Assembly (NCBI GenBank): GCA_004554665.1
Contig: SFKY01000047.1
Span: forward strand, 1 to 18,507
DNA from: Bacteroidales bacterium
GTDB taxonomy: Bacteria > Bacteroidota > Bacteroidia > Bacteroidales > Bacteroidaceae
Direction: 5' to 3'
DNA length: 18,507 bases
Below are positions 7,289 through 16,866 of this stretch, piece after piece. The stretch's first letter is position 1. Every line of letters starts with the position of its first letter. The notes below the pieces were generated by a model. The model was not told where the DNA came from, made no database searches, and worked only from the letters and a program-made list of their open reading frames with translations. The position numbers were made by a program, and so were the translations under genes.

Positions 7289-7289
7289 G

Positions 7290-8735
<1,446 letters not shown>

Positions 8736-8810
8736 TCTTGTCTGTTATCAATGACACCAGCAAATTTCATACCAAAAGCCATCGCTCTGATACATACTTG
8801 CCAAAAGTGC

Positions 8811-8847
8811 AGTAGTGACACCCTATGCAATACAGGATGCCACTACC
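8811..8847 (-). promoter_or_regulatory. Long RNA hairpin in the infB-sufB gap, candidate suf leader structure
   Basis: Read as minus-strand RNA, bases 8847-8835 pair with 8811-8823 to give a 13-base-pair stem with ten Watson-Crick pairs and three G-U pairs (8847-8811, 8840-8818, 8837-8821). Three more pairs (8834-8824, 8833-8825, 8832-8826) can close the loop down to five bases. On the plus strand the G-U pairs would be A-C mismatches, so the structure favours a transcript in the suf direction. The stem ends 75 bases before the sufB ATG. A short U4 run begins only five bases past the pairing, so it is not a textbook terminator. Regulator, processing site or weak terminator are all possible. 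Confidence 0.55.
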
Positions 8848-8900
8848 TTATATGATATATGCCTGCAAACCATATAGCGCCTGTCGTCAGACAGCTGCAT

Positions 8901-11765
8901 CTACAGTTTCTGCTCCACCTCTATCTCTGTAAAGGTCTCAAGGATGTCACCCTCCATGATATCGCCATAGTTGACCAGACTGATACCACACTCCATACCC
9001 ATCGGTACTTCCTTGACATCGTCCTTATAGCGCTTCAGCGAGTCGATAGGTGCTGTCTTCACCACGATACCATCGCGTACCACACGTGCCTTGTCCTTGT
9101 TGTGCACCTTGCCCTCTACTACCAGACAGCCGGCAACGGTACCCACCTTGGAAATCTTGTACACCTGACGCACCTCTACCTGACCGGTTATCACTTCCTT
9201 CTTCACCTTGTCGAGCATACCCTGCATGGCAGAGCGTACATCGTCGATGGCATCATAGATGACCGAATAGGTATTGATATCCACACCCTCTTGGTCTGCC
9301 AACTTACGAGCGGCAGCCGAGGGACGCACCTGGAATCCTACGATAATGGCATCGGAAGCATCGGCCAGCGTGACATCGTTTTCAGAAATCTGACCCACAG
9401 CCTTATGGATCACGTTCACATTCACCTTCTCCGTAGAGAGTTTGATAAACGAGTCGCTGAGTGCCTCGATACTACCGTCGGTGTCGCCCTTGACAATAAT
9501 GTTAAGCTCCTTGAACGAGCCAAGGGCGATACGATGTGAGATATCGTCGAGCGAGAGACGCTTCTGGGTTCTCAGACCCTGCTCGCGCTGTAGCTGCTCA
9601 CGCTTGTTGGCTATCTCACGCACCTCCTGCTCTGTCTCCAGCACGTGGAAGGCATCACCGGCCGTAGGAGCGCCATTGAGTCCCAAAATGATGGCGGGCT
9701 CTGCCGGCTTGGCACCGTCTATACGCTGATTGCGCTCGTTGAACATGGCTTTGATACGCCCCCAACTGGTACCAGCTATCACATAGTCGCCCACCTTGAG
9801 CGAACCATTGCTCACAAGTACGGTACTTACGTAGCCGCGACCCTTGTCAAGCGACGACTCGATGATGGTACCCACCGCCTTACGGTTGGGATTGGCTTTC
9901 AAATCGAGCATATCGGCCTCGAGTAGCACCTTCTCCATGAGATCCTCTACGCCAATACCTTTCTTGGCACTGATCTCTTGGCACTGGTATTTGCCGCCCC
10001 ACTCCTCGACGAGGAGGTTCATGTTGGCCAAATCCTCACGTATCTTGTCGGGATTGGCTCCTGGCTTATCTATCTTGTTGATGGCAAACACCATAGGCAC
10101 ACCTGCCGCCTGAGCATGGGCGATGGCCTCCTTGGTGGTAGGCATCACCGAGTCATCAGCAGCGATGATGATGATGGCGATATCCGTTACCTGTGCACCA
10201 CGGGCACGCATGGCAGTAAAGGCTTCATGTCCTGGAGTATCAAGGAATGTCACCTTGCGGCCATTCTTCAGTGTCACACCATACGCACCAATGTGCTGCG
10301 TGATACCGCCGGCTTCACCGGCAATGACGTTGGTATTGCGGATATGGTCGAGCAACGAAGTCTTACCGTGGTCCACATGGCCCATCACGGTCACAATAGG
10401 AGCACGCGGCACGAGATCAGCCTCATCGTCTTCTTCCACGCTCACGGCCTCTTGCACCTCAGCGCTCACATACTCGGTGGAGAAACCAAACTCTTCGGCC
10501 ACCAGATTAATGGTCTCCGCGTCAAGACGCTGGTTGATAGACACCATGATACCTACGCCCATGAGGGTAGAGATGACCTGCGTAACACTGATATCCATCA
10601 TCGTGGCAAGCTCGCTGACGGTCACAAACTCTGTCAGCTTCAGCGTCTTGCTCTCCCTGCGCTCTGCGCGTGCCTCCTGATCCAGGCGTTCCTGAGCAGC
10701 CTCGCGCTTCTCCTTGCGGTACTTGGCGCCTTTCTTGTTCTGGTTCTGCTTGTTGGTCAGACGTGCCAGTGTCTCTTTTACCTGACGTGCTACAGCCTCG
10801 TCATCCACCTCCAGCGGTTTCTGGTTGCGTTTGCGGTTCTTACCACTCTGTTTGCCGCCGTTGTTGCCGCCATTGTTGCCATTAGCGCCACCATTATTAT
10901 TGTTTTTCTTCTTGCGGTTGCTCTCAGCCTCGGCATTGATGTCCACACGCTCCTTGCCGATACGCTGGCGCTTCTTCTTCTCGCCATTGGCCTGCTGCGA
11001 CTTCTCTTCACGCTCCTTACGCTTCTCCTCCTTGGTCTTTTTCTTAGGACGAGTGCTCTGGTTGATGGCATTGAGGTCTATCTTGCCCAACACATTCACC
11101 TTGGGAGCATTAAGTATCTTCTTCTCGCTGTTAAGCTGGTAGATAGCACTGCCCTGCGATGCTGCTTTTGGCTCCTCTTTTGTCTCTGCGACAGGCTCCT
11201 CTGCAGGCTCCTCCTTGGCTTCCGGAACCGGCTGGGGATTCGGAGCCTCCTCCACTTTGGGAGCTACGGCCTCTGGCTTCTTCACCTCCGGCTCCTTGCG
11301 CGGCTCTTCCTTGGGAGCCTCAACCTGCGGCTGGGCAACTACCGGAGCTTTTTCCACTACGGGTTCCGGACTGACGGCAGCAGCCGGGGCCTCTGTGGTC
11401 TTCGGTTGGGGAGCGGCAGACACTGCAGGCTTCGGTTTCTTGTTGAGGGTGTCCAAGTCTATCTTACCCAACACCTTATATTTCTGTTGTCCAGACGAGG
11501 GCAGCAATCCCTCGGCGCTGGCCTCACGCGGTTCGGCAGTGCGCTTCTTTTCCTTAGGCTTTTTCTGGAACAGCTTCTCGGCCTCCGTGCGCACTGCAGC
11601 ATCCTGCTTGAACGCCTCGACCAGGGCCGCATACTGCCGGTCGTTGAGCTTGAAACTCAGCTCGGGCTTCACCTCACCCAGTTCACTCTTCTTCTCAAGG
11701 AATTCAACTGCCGTCTGAATTCCTATATTCAACTCCCGTAACGCTTTATTTAATCTGACACTCAT
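8901..11765 (-). CDS. infB: Translation initiation factor IF-2
   Basis: IF-2 is the GTPase that brings initiator tRNA to the 30S subunit and promotes subunit joining. The 954-residue protein starts with an IF2-N-like segment (VRLNKALRELNIGIQTAVEF), then a long charged Pro/Glu/Lys/Ala-rich linker (about 110-205) and an Asn/Gly-rich stretch (about 286-305), a second IF2-N domain (about 377-430), and the G domain: G1 GHVDHGKTS (462-470), G3 DTPGHE (509-514), G4 NKID (563-566). Domains II-IV follow to the end. A short motif, VLGKIDL plus Asn/Asp and IN/LN, occurs twice in the linker (about 98-108 and 225-235). It lies 39 bases after nusA and is the last of the rimP-nusA-infB group. Confidence 0.98.
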   Translation of the reverse strand: MSVRLNKALRELNIGIQTAVEFLEKKSELGEVKPELSFKLNDRQYAALVEAFKQDAAVRTEAEKLFQKKPKEKKRTAEPREASAEGLLPSSGQQKYKVLGKIDLDTLNKKPKPAVSAAPQPKTTEAPAAAVSPEPVVEKAPVVAQPQVEAPKEEPRKEPEVKKPEAVAPKVEEAPNPQPVPEAKEEPAEEPVAETKEEPKAASQGSAIYQLNSEKKILNAPKVNVLGKIDLNAINQSTRPKKKTKEEKRKEREEKSQQANGEKKKRQRIGKERVDINAEAESNRKKKNNNNGGANGNNGGNNGGKQSGKNRKRNQKPLEVDDEAVARQVKETLARLTNKQNQNKKGAKYRKEKREAAQERLDQEARAERRESKTLKLTEFVTVSELATMMDISVTQVISTLMGVGIMVSINQRLDAETINLVAEEFGFSTEYVSAEVQEAVSVEEDDEADLVPRAPIVTVMGHVDHGKTSLLDHIRNTNVIAGEAGGITQHIGAYGVTLKNGRKVTFLDTPGHEAFTAMRARGAQVTDIAIIIIAADDSVMPTTKEAIAHAQAAGVPMVFAINKIDKPGANPDKIREDLANMNLLVEEWGGKYQCQEISAKKGIGVEDLMEKVLLEADMLDLKANPNRKAVGTIIESSLDKGRGYVSTVLVSNGSLKVGDYVIAGTSWGRIKAMFNERNQRIDGAKPAEPAIILGLNGAPTAGDAFHVLETEQEVREIANKREQLQREQGLRTQKRLSLDDISHRIALGSFKELNIIVKGDTDGSIEALSDSFIKLSTEKVNVNVIHKAVGQISENDVTLADASDAIIVGFQVRPSAAARKLADQEGVDINTYSVIYDAIDDVRSAMQGMLDKVKKEVITGQVEVRQVYKISKVGTVAGCLVVEGKVHNKDKARVVRDGIVVKTAPIDSLKRYKDDVKEVPMGMECGISLVNYGDIMEGDILETFTEIEVEQKL

Positions 11766-11804
11766 TAATATACCTCTTTCTAAAATATGTCTTGGTTGCT
11801 ATTA

Positions 11805-13070
11805 TTACTGTTCAAACTCTGCTCGCAGTACGGCCAACAGATGGTCTACGGTCTCCTCTTCGAGGTCGGCCTTCTCTATCAGCATCTCACGCGGCGCGTT
11901 GATCACCTGCTTGGCAGTATCCAGACCGATACTCTTGATGGCATCGATGACCCACTGGTCTATCTCGTCCGAGAACTCGTCCAGATAGATGTCTTCTTCC
12001 TCCTCGCCCTCGGGCACATCGCGGAACACATCAATGGTATATTCGGTAAGCATAGAAGCCAGCTTGATGTTCATACCACCACGACCGATGGCCAGACTCA
12101 CCTCCTCAGGCTGCAGATATACCTCTGCCTTGTGCTCCTCCTCGTTCACTGTGATGCTGCTGATACGCGCCGGACTCAGCGCACGCTGTATATAGAGTTT
12201 GATATTGGCTGTCCAGTTGATGACATCGATGTTCTCATTGCACAGTTCGTGTACGATACCATGCACACGACTACCCTTCACACCCACACAGGCACCTACC
12301 GGGTCGATACGGTCGTCGAAACTTTCCACGGCCACCTTGGCGCGCTCGCCCGGCATGCGGGCTATCTTCTTGATGGCTATCAGGCCATCGTTGATTTCCG
12401 GCACCTCGGCTTCCAAGAGGCGCTCCAGGAAGCGGGGACTGGTACGGCTGAGGATAATTTTCGGATTGTTGTTCTCGTTATCCACCCGCTCGATGACGGC
12501 CCTTACAGTCTCGCCCTTGCGGTAAACGTCTGCGGGAATCTGCTCAGACTTAGGCAGTATCAGCTCATTGTTCTCATCATCCACCAACAGCACCTCGCGC
12601 TTCCAGACCTGATAGACCTCGGCCGAAATCACCTGACCCACCTTGTCCTTATATTTATTATAGAGCGAATCGTGCTCCAGTTCCAGTATCTTCGATGCCA
12701 GCGTCTGACGCAGTGTAAGGATGGCACGACGACCGAACTTGGCGAAATTGACACGCTCCGACACCTCCTCACCCACTTCGTAGTCGGGCTCTATCTTGAG
12801 CGCATCCTTAAGGCTGATCTCCTTGTTTTCATCCTCCACCTCACCATCGGCTACTACCGTACGGTTGCGATAGATTTCAAAGTCGCCCTTGTCGGGGTTC
12901 ACGATGACATCAAAGTTCTCGTCACTGCCATAAATCTTGGCGAGTACATTACGAAAACTCTCTTCCAGCACGCTGACCAGTGTGGTGCGGTCGATATTCT
13001 TCGTCTCCTTGAACTCTTTAAAGGTGTCAATCATACTGATTGGCTCTTCCGCTGTTTTTCTTGCTGCCAT
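11805..13070 (-). CDS. nusA: Transcription termination/antitermination factor NusA
   Basis: NusA binds RNA polymerase and controls pausing, termination and antitermination. The 421 residues show the N-terminal RNAP-binding domain (about 1-125), an S1 domain (about 140-195, GQVISAEVYQVWKREVLLVD), KH1 with the loop GACVGVKGSRVHG (about 259-271) and KH2 with EEVSLAIGRGGMNIKLAS (about 322-339). An acidic linker (EGEEEEDIYLDEF) and a helical C-terminal part (about 370-421) resembling one helix-hairpin-helix repeat follow; the full acidic repeats of E. coli NusA are missing, as in many other bacteria. The start lies four bases after the rimP stop. In E. coli, NusA feeds back on its own operon leader, which matters here because a terminator-like hairpin precedes rimP. 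Confidence 0.98.
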   Translation of the reverse strand: MAARKTAEEPISMIDTFKEFKETKNIDRTTLVSVLEESFRNVLAKIYGSDENFDVIVNPDKGDFEIYRNRTVVADGEVEDENKEISLKDALKIEPDYEVGEEVSERVNFAKFGRRAILTLRQTLASKILELEHDSLYNKYKDKVGQVISAEVYQVWKREVLLVDDENNELILPKSEQIPADVYRKGETVRAVIERVDNENNNPKIILSRTSPRFLERLLEAEVPEINDGLIAIKKIARMPGERAKVAVESFDDRIDPVGACVGVKGSRVHGIVHELCNENIDVINWTANIKLYIQRALSPARISSITVNEEEHKAEVYLQPEEVSLAIGRGGMNIKLASMLTEYTIDVFRDVPEGEEEEDIYLDEFSDEIDQWVIDAIKSIGLDTAKQVINAPREMLIEKADLEEETVDHLLAVLRAEFEQ

Positions 13071-13074
13071 AGCT

Positions 13075-13542
13075 TTACTTGAAACTTATTAAGTATTTAG
13101 TATATTTTACATGATCCATCTCAAAGTCGTGGTCCACCTCCATCAGCTGGGGACGCTTCTTTCCCTCCACCTTGACCTTCTCGGTAGCGGTCACCACAAA
13201 GTTGTTGCCGTCAACACTCTTCAGCACGCCTCTGGTCTTCTTGCCGTCGGCATCCAGCACCTCCACCTCTTCGCCAATGAAGTTCAGGTATTGCTGCGGC
13301 ACCTTAAAGGGCTGTCCAAGACCGGCCGAACCTACCTCCAGCTCATAGTCTTCCTCGTCACGGCTCAACCGGTCTTCGATATACCGGCTCAACGCCACGC
13401 AGTCCTCTATCCACACACCATCGGCGTGGTCTATCTCCACCACGATACGGCTATCCTGGCTAATCTCTATGTCGACAAGGAAATAGTCCTTGTCCTGCAA
13501 CCATTCTTCTACCAGGCTTTTTACGACATTTTTGTCTATCAT
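13075..13542 (-). CDS. rimP: Ribosome maturation factor RimP
   Basis: RimP helps 30S subunit maturation. The 155-residue length is typical. The N-terminal alpha/beta domain contains DYFLVDIEISQDSRIVVEID and a CVALSRYIEDRL helix. The block EDYELEVGSAGLGQPFK corresponds to the family signature YxLEVSSPGLxRPL in its Bacteroidetes form. The C-terminal SH3-like barrel covers about 85-155 (GEEVEVLDADGKKTRGVLKS). It is the first gene of rimP-nusA-infB. Its start codon lies 20 bases past a strong hairpin and about 60 bases past a consensus promoter on the same strand, so it has a short, structured leader. Confidence 0.95.
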   Translation of the reverse strand: MIDKNVVKSLVEEWLQDKDYFLVDIEISQDSRIVVEIDHADGVWIEDCVALSRYIEDRLSRDEEDYELEVGSAGLGQPFKVPQQYLNFIGEEVEVLDADGKKTRGVLKSVDGNNFVVTATEKVKVEGKKRPQLMEVDHDFEMDHVKYTKYLISFK

Positions 13543-13562
13543 ACAGAATAATATTAAAACAA

Positions 13563-13590
13563 AATGAGGAGCTTCTCAAAGCCCCTCATT
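13563..13590 (-). terminator. Terminator-like hairpin in the rimP leader (attenuator candidate)
   Basis: Arms AATGAGG and CCTCATT enclose a second stem, giving 11 Watson-Crick pairs interrupted by one A-C mismatch and closed by a four-base loop (13575-13578). On the minus strand it is followed by TTGTTTTAAT, so it looks like an intrinsic terminator. It lies between the rimP promoter and the rimP ATG, and also 108 bases beyond the fucosidase stop, so it can end that transcript and attenuate the rimP transcript. Confidence 0.7.
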
Positions 13591-13603
13591 CCACTGAACG
13601 CTG

Positions 13604-13634
13604 CAAAGTTACGCATTATTTTGCATCCGTGCAA
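13604..13634 (-). promoter_or_regulatory. Promoter of rimP-nusA-infB, Bacteroidetes type
   Basis: On the minus strand, -33 TTG (13634-13632) is followed by 20 bases and a perfect -7 TAACTTTG (13611-13604). Transcription should start near 13597-13600, about 55 bases before the rimP ATG. A small palindrome, TTGCA-tccg-TGCAA (13621-13634), covers the -33 box, and a further TGCAA lies at 13641-13645; a repressor site is possible. Confidence 0.78.
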
Positions 13635-13697
13635 GGATTTTGCAACTTTTCTCAATATTTTCACACGACAGGGGGTCGGAAGCAAGCACTTCTACCG

Positions 13698-15935
13698 TCA
13701 CGCGCCCATGCTGGTGCGCTTTAATTTGTATGCTTTATTCTTTCGTGCTTCAAAGGTGATGATATAATATCCCTCCGAATCAGACTTACATTCATAAGCA
13801 CATCCGCTGACACGCAGAGGTATTCGCGAACGGATACGACATTTATGGTTCAGCGAAGATTTTAATACGGCTGTGGTCGGCAGCTTGTCTTTCCACTCCA
13901 CATCCACCTCAAAACCGCCGCGTGCGCGGATGCCTTTTACTTTGCCCGCAGCCCATACATCGGGCAGGGCCGGCAGCAGGTGTATCTCGTCATGATGGCT
14001 CTGTATCAGCATCTCGGCCACACCGGCTACTGCGCCAAAGTTGCCGTCTATCTGGTATGGCAGTGCATTCAGCAGATTGGTATAGATACCCCAGTTTTCA
14101 GGTTCGCCGTGTACGACACGCATCGCTCTCGCCAGCAACGAATGAGCACGGTTACCATCCAGCAGACGGGCACGCAAGGCCACCTTCCAGGTCAGGCTCC
14201 ATCCCATGCCCACATCTGCACGGGCTTCCAGACTCTTTCTTACCGCCTCGGCGTACGCCGTGTCCTTGAAAACGGAGATGGCATCATCTGGATACAGGGC
14301 TATCAGATGAGACAGGTGCCGGTGTGTATCTTTCGGGTCATCATCTGCTATCTTCCACTCACGCAACTGCCCCCATGAGCCGATGGACAACCCTTTGTCC
14401 AAGGACATAAACTTCTCGCGGACCGAAGCACGGAAATCTGCATCCGTGTCCAACAGTTCTGAGGCTTTCATCGTGTTGGCAAACAGGTCGGTAATCAGCT
14501 GTTGGGCATAAGGCAATCCGTCTTCCCAAGGTCCATGCTCGGGCGACCACTCCTCGGGAGCCACCCACTTGCCTTTCTTGTCCTTGACCATACGGTCCAT
14601 CCAGAATTCTGTGGCAGACTTCATGACGGGATAGGCCACTCTCCTCAGATAATCCATATCCTCGGCATAAAGATACTTCTCCCACAGGTGCATACAGTAC
14701 CAGGCATTGGCAGGACGGTTCCAGTTCCAGTCCGAATAGCCGAAGATATTGTTCTGGGTGCGCATGGTCCAACCTCTGGCACCACACAGTGCCGCCATCT
14801 TACGCCACGAGGGCTGCAGTTGCGACTCGTTATAGATATAGTTTATCAGCGGCCAATGACACTCGGACAAATTGGTGACCTCTGCCGGCCAATAGTTCAT
14901 CTGCACATTGATATTAGAGTGTAAGTCACACTCCCAAGGTGGGTCATTCCGGTTGTTCCACAGCCCTTGCAGATTCGAGGGCAGATCCAGTCCGTCCCGA
15001 GAACAGGATATCATCAGGTAGCGGCCGTACTGGAAGTGCAGGATGTCTACCTGCGGATGGAAATGACCGTTCATATAGTCGGCAAACAGTTGGTCGGTAG
15101 GCATGTTCACGGTATCATATCCGTCTATCTCCCAAACCATGCGGTCGAACAATTGGCGATAGTCCTGCACATGATTCTTCTTCAGCTGGGCATATCCCTT
15201 CTGTATAGCCGACTGCACATCGGCAGCCATCAATGTCCTCCACTGGCCATCCTTCGCGACATATCCGGGCTGCTTGGGGTCATAGCTGGTGGCAGCACCC
15301 CACACTATGGTGGCAGCACTGGCATCACGGACCGTGATACAATTCTTCCCAACAGATACCTCACCGTCCTCTGCTTGCAAGGTGAGATGAGACGCATAAG
15401 ACAACAGTGTAAGTTTCCCTGACAGGCAGAGGGTATTGCCTTGGACCATCACCTGCTCCTTACCAGGATGGGCACCTTCCAGACAAACCTTGAAACTCAA
15501 CTTGTTTTTCTTGTCGGCAGACAGGCGGACAGCCATCACCTGATCTGGGTAACTGGCCAGATATTCTCTACGAAACCTTACGCCGTCTTGACGATAAGAT
15601 ACTGAGGCAAGGGCTTGCTGTAGGTCCAAGTCTCTCCTGTAGTCTGCAACCTCATCCGAGGCTTCAAACTCTATCCGCACATTGCCAAAATTCTGATAGG
15701 CACCGCGCATGGTAGGACTTCCCTCCCAGAATGTCTTGTCGTTAAACTGGATGATATCCTGCCGGACACCCCCCATAATCATGGCCCCGATACGTCCGTT
15801 GCCAATCGGCAACGCTTCTTTCTCCCAATCCTTTGCAGGGGCATTGTACCACAACGACAACGGCATAGCGGCATGCACCACTCCTGTCGCGCAATAAAGG
15901 ACGAGGCAACACAACAATTGAATTCGTCTAAACAT
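13698..15935 (-). CDS. Exported GH95 alpha-L-fucosidase
   Basis: GH95 enzymes are inverting glycosidases that remove alpha-1,2-linked L-fucose (some take L-galactose) from host or plant glycans. The protein of about 745 residues has a signal peptide (MFRRIQLLCCLVLYCATGVV), the N-terminal beta-sandwich (LWYNAPAKDWEKEALPIGNG, GSPTMRGAYQNFGNVR), the (alpha/alpha)6 catalytic barrel and a C-terminal beta domain. Active-site motifs, numbered from the upstream TTG four codons earlier: HSNINVQMNYW with N345 and N347, SPEHG with the likely acid E470, and QIDGNFG with D634, equal to N421, N423, E566 and D766 of Bifidobacterium AfcA. The usual PSxSPE reads APEEWSPE here. The frame is open to TTG 15947; I chose ATG 15935. 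No SusC/SusD partner is nearby. It is probably periplasmic or surface-linked. Confidence 0.94.
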   Translation of the reverse strand: MFRRIQLLCCLVLYCATGVVHAAMPLSLWYNAPAKDWEKEALPIGNGRIGAMIMGGVRQDIIQFNDKTFWEGSPTMRGAYQNFGNVRIEFEASDEVADYRRDLDLQQALASVSYRQDGVRFRREYLASYPDQVMAVRLSADKKNKLSFKVCLEGAHPGKEQVMVQGNTLCLSGKLTLLSYASHLTLQAEDGEVSVGKNCITVRDASAATIVWGAATSYDPKQPGYVAKDGQWRTLMAADVQSAIQKGYAQLKKNHVQDYRQLFDRMVWEIDGYDTVNMPTDQLFADYMNGHFHPQVDILHFQYGRYLMISCSRDGLDLPSNLQGLWNNRNDPPWECDLHSNINVQMNYWPAEVTNLSECHWPLINYIYNESQLQPSWRKMAALCGARGWTMRTQNNIFGYSDWNWNRPANAWYCMHLWEKYLYAEDMDYLRRVAYPVMKSATEFWMDRMVKDKKGKWVAPEEWSPEHGPWEDGLPYAQQLITDLFANTMKASELLDTDADFRASVREKFMSLDKGLSIGSWGQLREWKIADDDPKDTHRHLSHLIALYPDDAISVFKDTAYAEAVRKSLEARADVGMGWSLTWKVALRARLLDGNRAHSLLARAMRVVHGEPENWGIYTNLLNALPYQIDGNFGAVAGVAEMLIQSHHDEIHLLPALPDVWAAGKVKGIRARGGFEVDVEWKDKLPTTAVLKSSLNHKCRIRSRIPLRVSGCAYECKSDSEGYYIITFEARKNKAYKLKRTSMGA

Positions 15936-16050
15936 ATTGATAATCAATTTTTCTTTTTATACATAATGTTATGATGGTGATAGCATGACATAGCGCCAGC
16001 ATAGCGTTCTGCTGCAAGACGCTCAGAAGCCGCACCTAATTTCTCCGCTA

Positions 16051-16082
16051 CAAAGATACACCAAAATTTCGGAACCAACAAA
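16051..16082 (-). promoter_or_regulatory. Promoter of the GH95 fucosidase gene, Bacteroidetes type
   Basis: On the minus strand a -33 TTTG (16082-16079) is followed by exactly 20 bases and a perfect -7 TATCTTTG (16058-16051). Transcription should begin about 16044-16047, leaving a 5' leader of about 110 bases before the ATG at 15935. Confidence 0.75.
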
Positions 16083-16213
16083 TCAAAAAGGGGATAAAAT
16101 GGAAAGGTCTCTCATCGCTGCCAGCATACATTCTTCTCGAAACCATCAAATTGAATAAGAATTTCCATGACACCCAGTTTTGCCCCTTTCCAATGCTTTT
16201 GTTGCCTGTTTTC

Positions 16214-16240
16214 GAAACTAAAAACTGAAAAATACAGTCC
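16214..16240 (+). promoter_or_regulatory. Possible ECF-type promoter upstream of the sigma-factor gene
   Basis: GAAAC at 16214-16218 and GTCC at 16237-16240 are 18 bases apart, close to the GAAC...GTC arrangement of promoters read by ECF sigma factors, and lie about 85 bases before the sigma ATG. No good housekeeping -33/-7 pair was found; the nearest is TACTTTTC at 16249-16256, one base off. Autoregulation by this sigma factor is inference. Confidence 0.3.
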
Positions 16241-16323
16241 TCCGATTTTACTTTTCCACCTTTCGGGGGTATCATATAATAGGAGCCGACATGTGGGCGG
16301 CACATCCCAAAGAACAAACCATC

Positions 16324-16866
16324 ATGGCAATAGACGACAGAGACATCATCACAGCAATCAAGAACTGCAAGGAGCGGGGCTTCCAACTGCTGATGGCCAA
16401 ATACATGAAACCCATCTACTGGCACATCCGCCGAATCGTGGTGGCTCACGCTGATGCGCAGGATGCGACACAGGAGACTTTCATCCGCGTGTTCCGACAC
16501 TTTGGGCGTTACGACTGTGGGACCCCGTTTCCTATTTGGATCTACCGCATTGCCACCCACGAAGCTCTGCGTATCGTTGACCGTCGCCGACATGGCATGC
16601 TCGACATGGAGGCAACGGCGAAGACCATCCATCAAATGGAGGCCGACAACTACGTGGACTACAGCGAGGTGGAGGCTGTGAGACTGCAACAGGCCATCTT
16701 GTCGCTGCCCATCAAGCAGCAACTCGCGTTCAACCTCCGCTATTACGATGAGATGGGCTACGACGAGATAGCGTCCATCACAGACTCCAAGCCTGCCAAC
16801 GTCAAGTCGAACTACCATATCGCCAAAGAAAAAATCATCAGATATCTCCATACACATGACTCATAA
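16324..16866 (+). CDS. ECF-type RNA polymerase sigma factor
   Basis: An alternative sigma factor of about 180 residues with sigma-70 regions 2 and 4 only, the ECF layout. Region 2 covers roughly 24-90 (LLMAKYMKPIYWHIRRIV, DAQDATQETFIRVFRHFGRY, FPIWIYRIATHEALRIVDRR) and region 4 about 121-178 (LQQAILSLPIKQQLAFNLRY, YDEMGYDEIASITDSKPANV, KSNYHIAKEKI). I chose the ATG at 16324 (MAIDDRDIITAI) because ECF proteins start just before this helix; ATG 16291 would add MWAAHPKEQTI. It heads a four-gene cassette and overlaps the next gene by 11 bases, the usual arrangement with an anti-sigma factor. Together with the Spy-like third gene this points to envelope-stress control; the signal is unknown. Confidence 0.93.
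   Translation: MAIDDRDIITAIKNCKERGFQLLMAKYMKPIYWHIRRIVVAHADAQDATQETFIRVFRHFGRYDCGTPFPIWIYRIATHEALRIVDRRRHGMLDMEATAKTIHQMEADNYVDYSEVEAVRLQQAILSLPIKQQLAFNLRYYDEMGYDEIASITDSKPANVKSNYHIAKEKIIRYLHTHDS

Larger units (their letters stand above)
15936..16323. other. Intergenic region between divergent fucosidase and sigma-factor genes
   Basis: A 388-base gap without a supportable gene. The left part is the roughly 110-base untranslated leader of the fucosidase mRNA; in it two overlapping stems compete (CAGCA 15998-16002 with TGCTG 16010-16014, and AGCGT 16003-16007 with ACGCT 16019-16023). The centre holds the fucosidase promoter. The right part is A+T-rich and carries GTTTTCGAAAC at 16208-16218 and a seven-base inverted repeat CAGTTTT (16175-16181) / AAAACTG (16221-16227). 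An in-frame ATG at 16291 could extend the sigma factor by 11 residues, but the added residues do not look like the family. Confidence 0.5.

Noticed and set aside
8881..8894. Small hairpin CTGTC-GTCA-GACAG after the infB stop as a terminator
   Set aside because: Only five base pairs and no U-rich tract on the minus strand.
9978..11741. Open frame of 587 codons on the plus strand, opposite infB
   Set aside because: It is antisense to a certain gene; its leucine-rich, low-complexity product mirrors the Lys/Glu/Pro-rich IF-2 linker.
11787..13082. 431-codon plus-strand frame opposite nusA
   Set aside because: Antisense shadow of nusA with His/Leu-rich, domain-free product.
16048..16857. 269-codon minus-strand frame opposite the sigma factor
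   Set aside because: Antisense to the sigma gene and it covers the fucosidase promoter; no recognisable domain.
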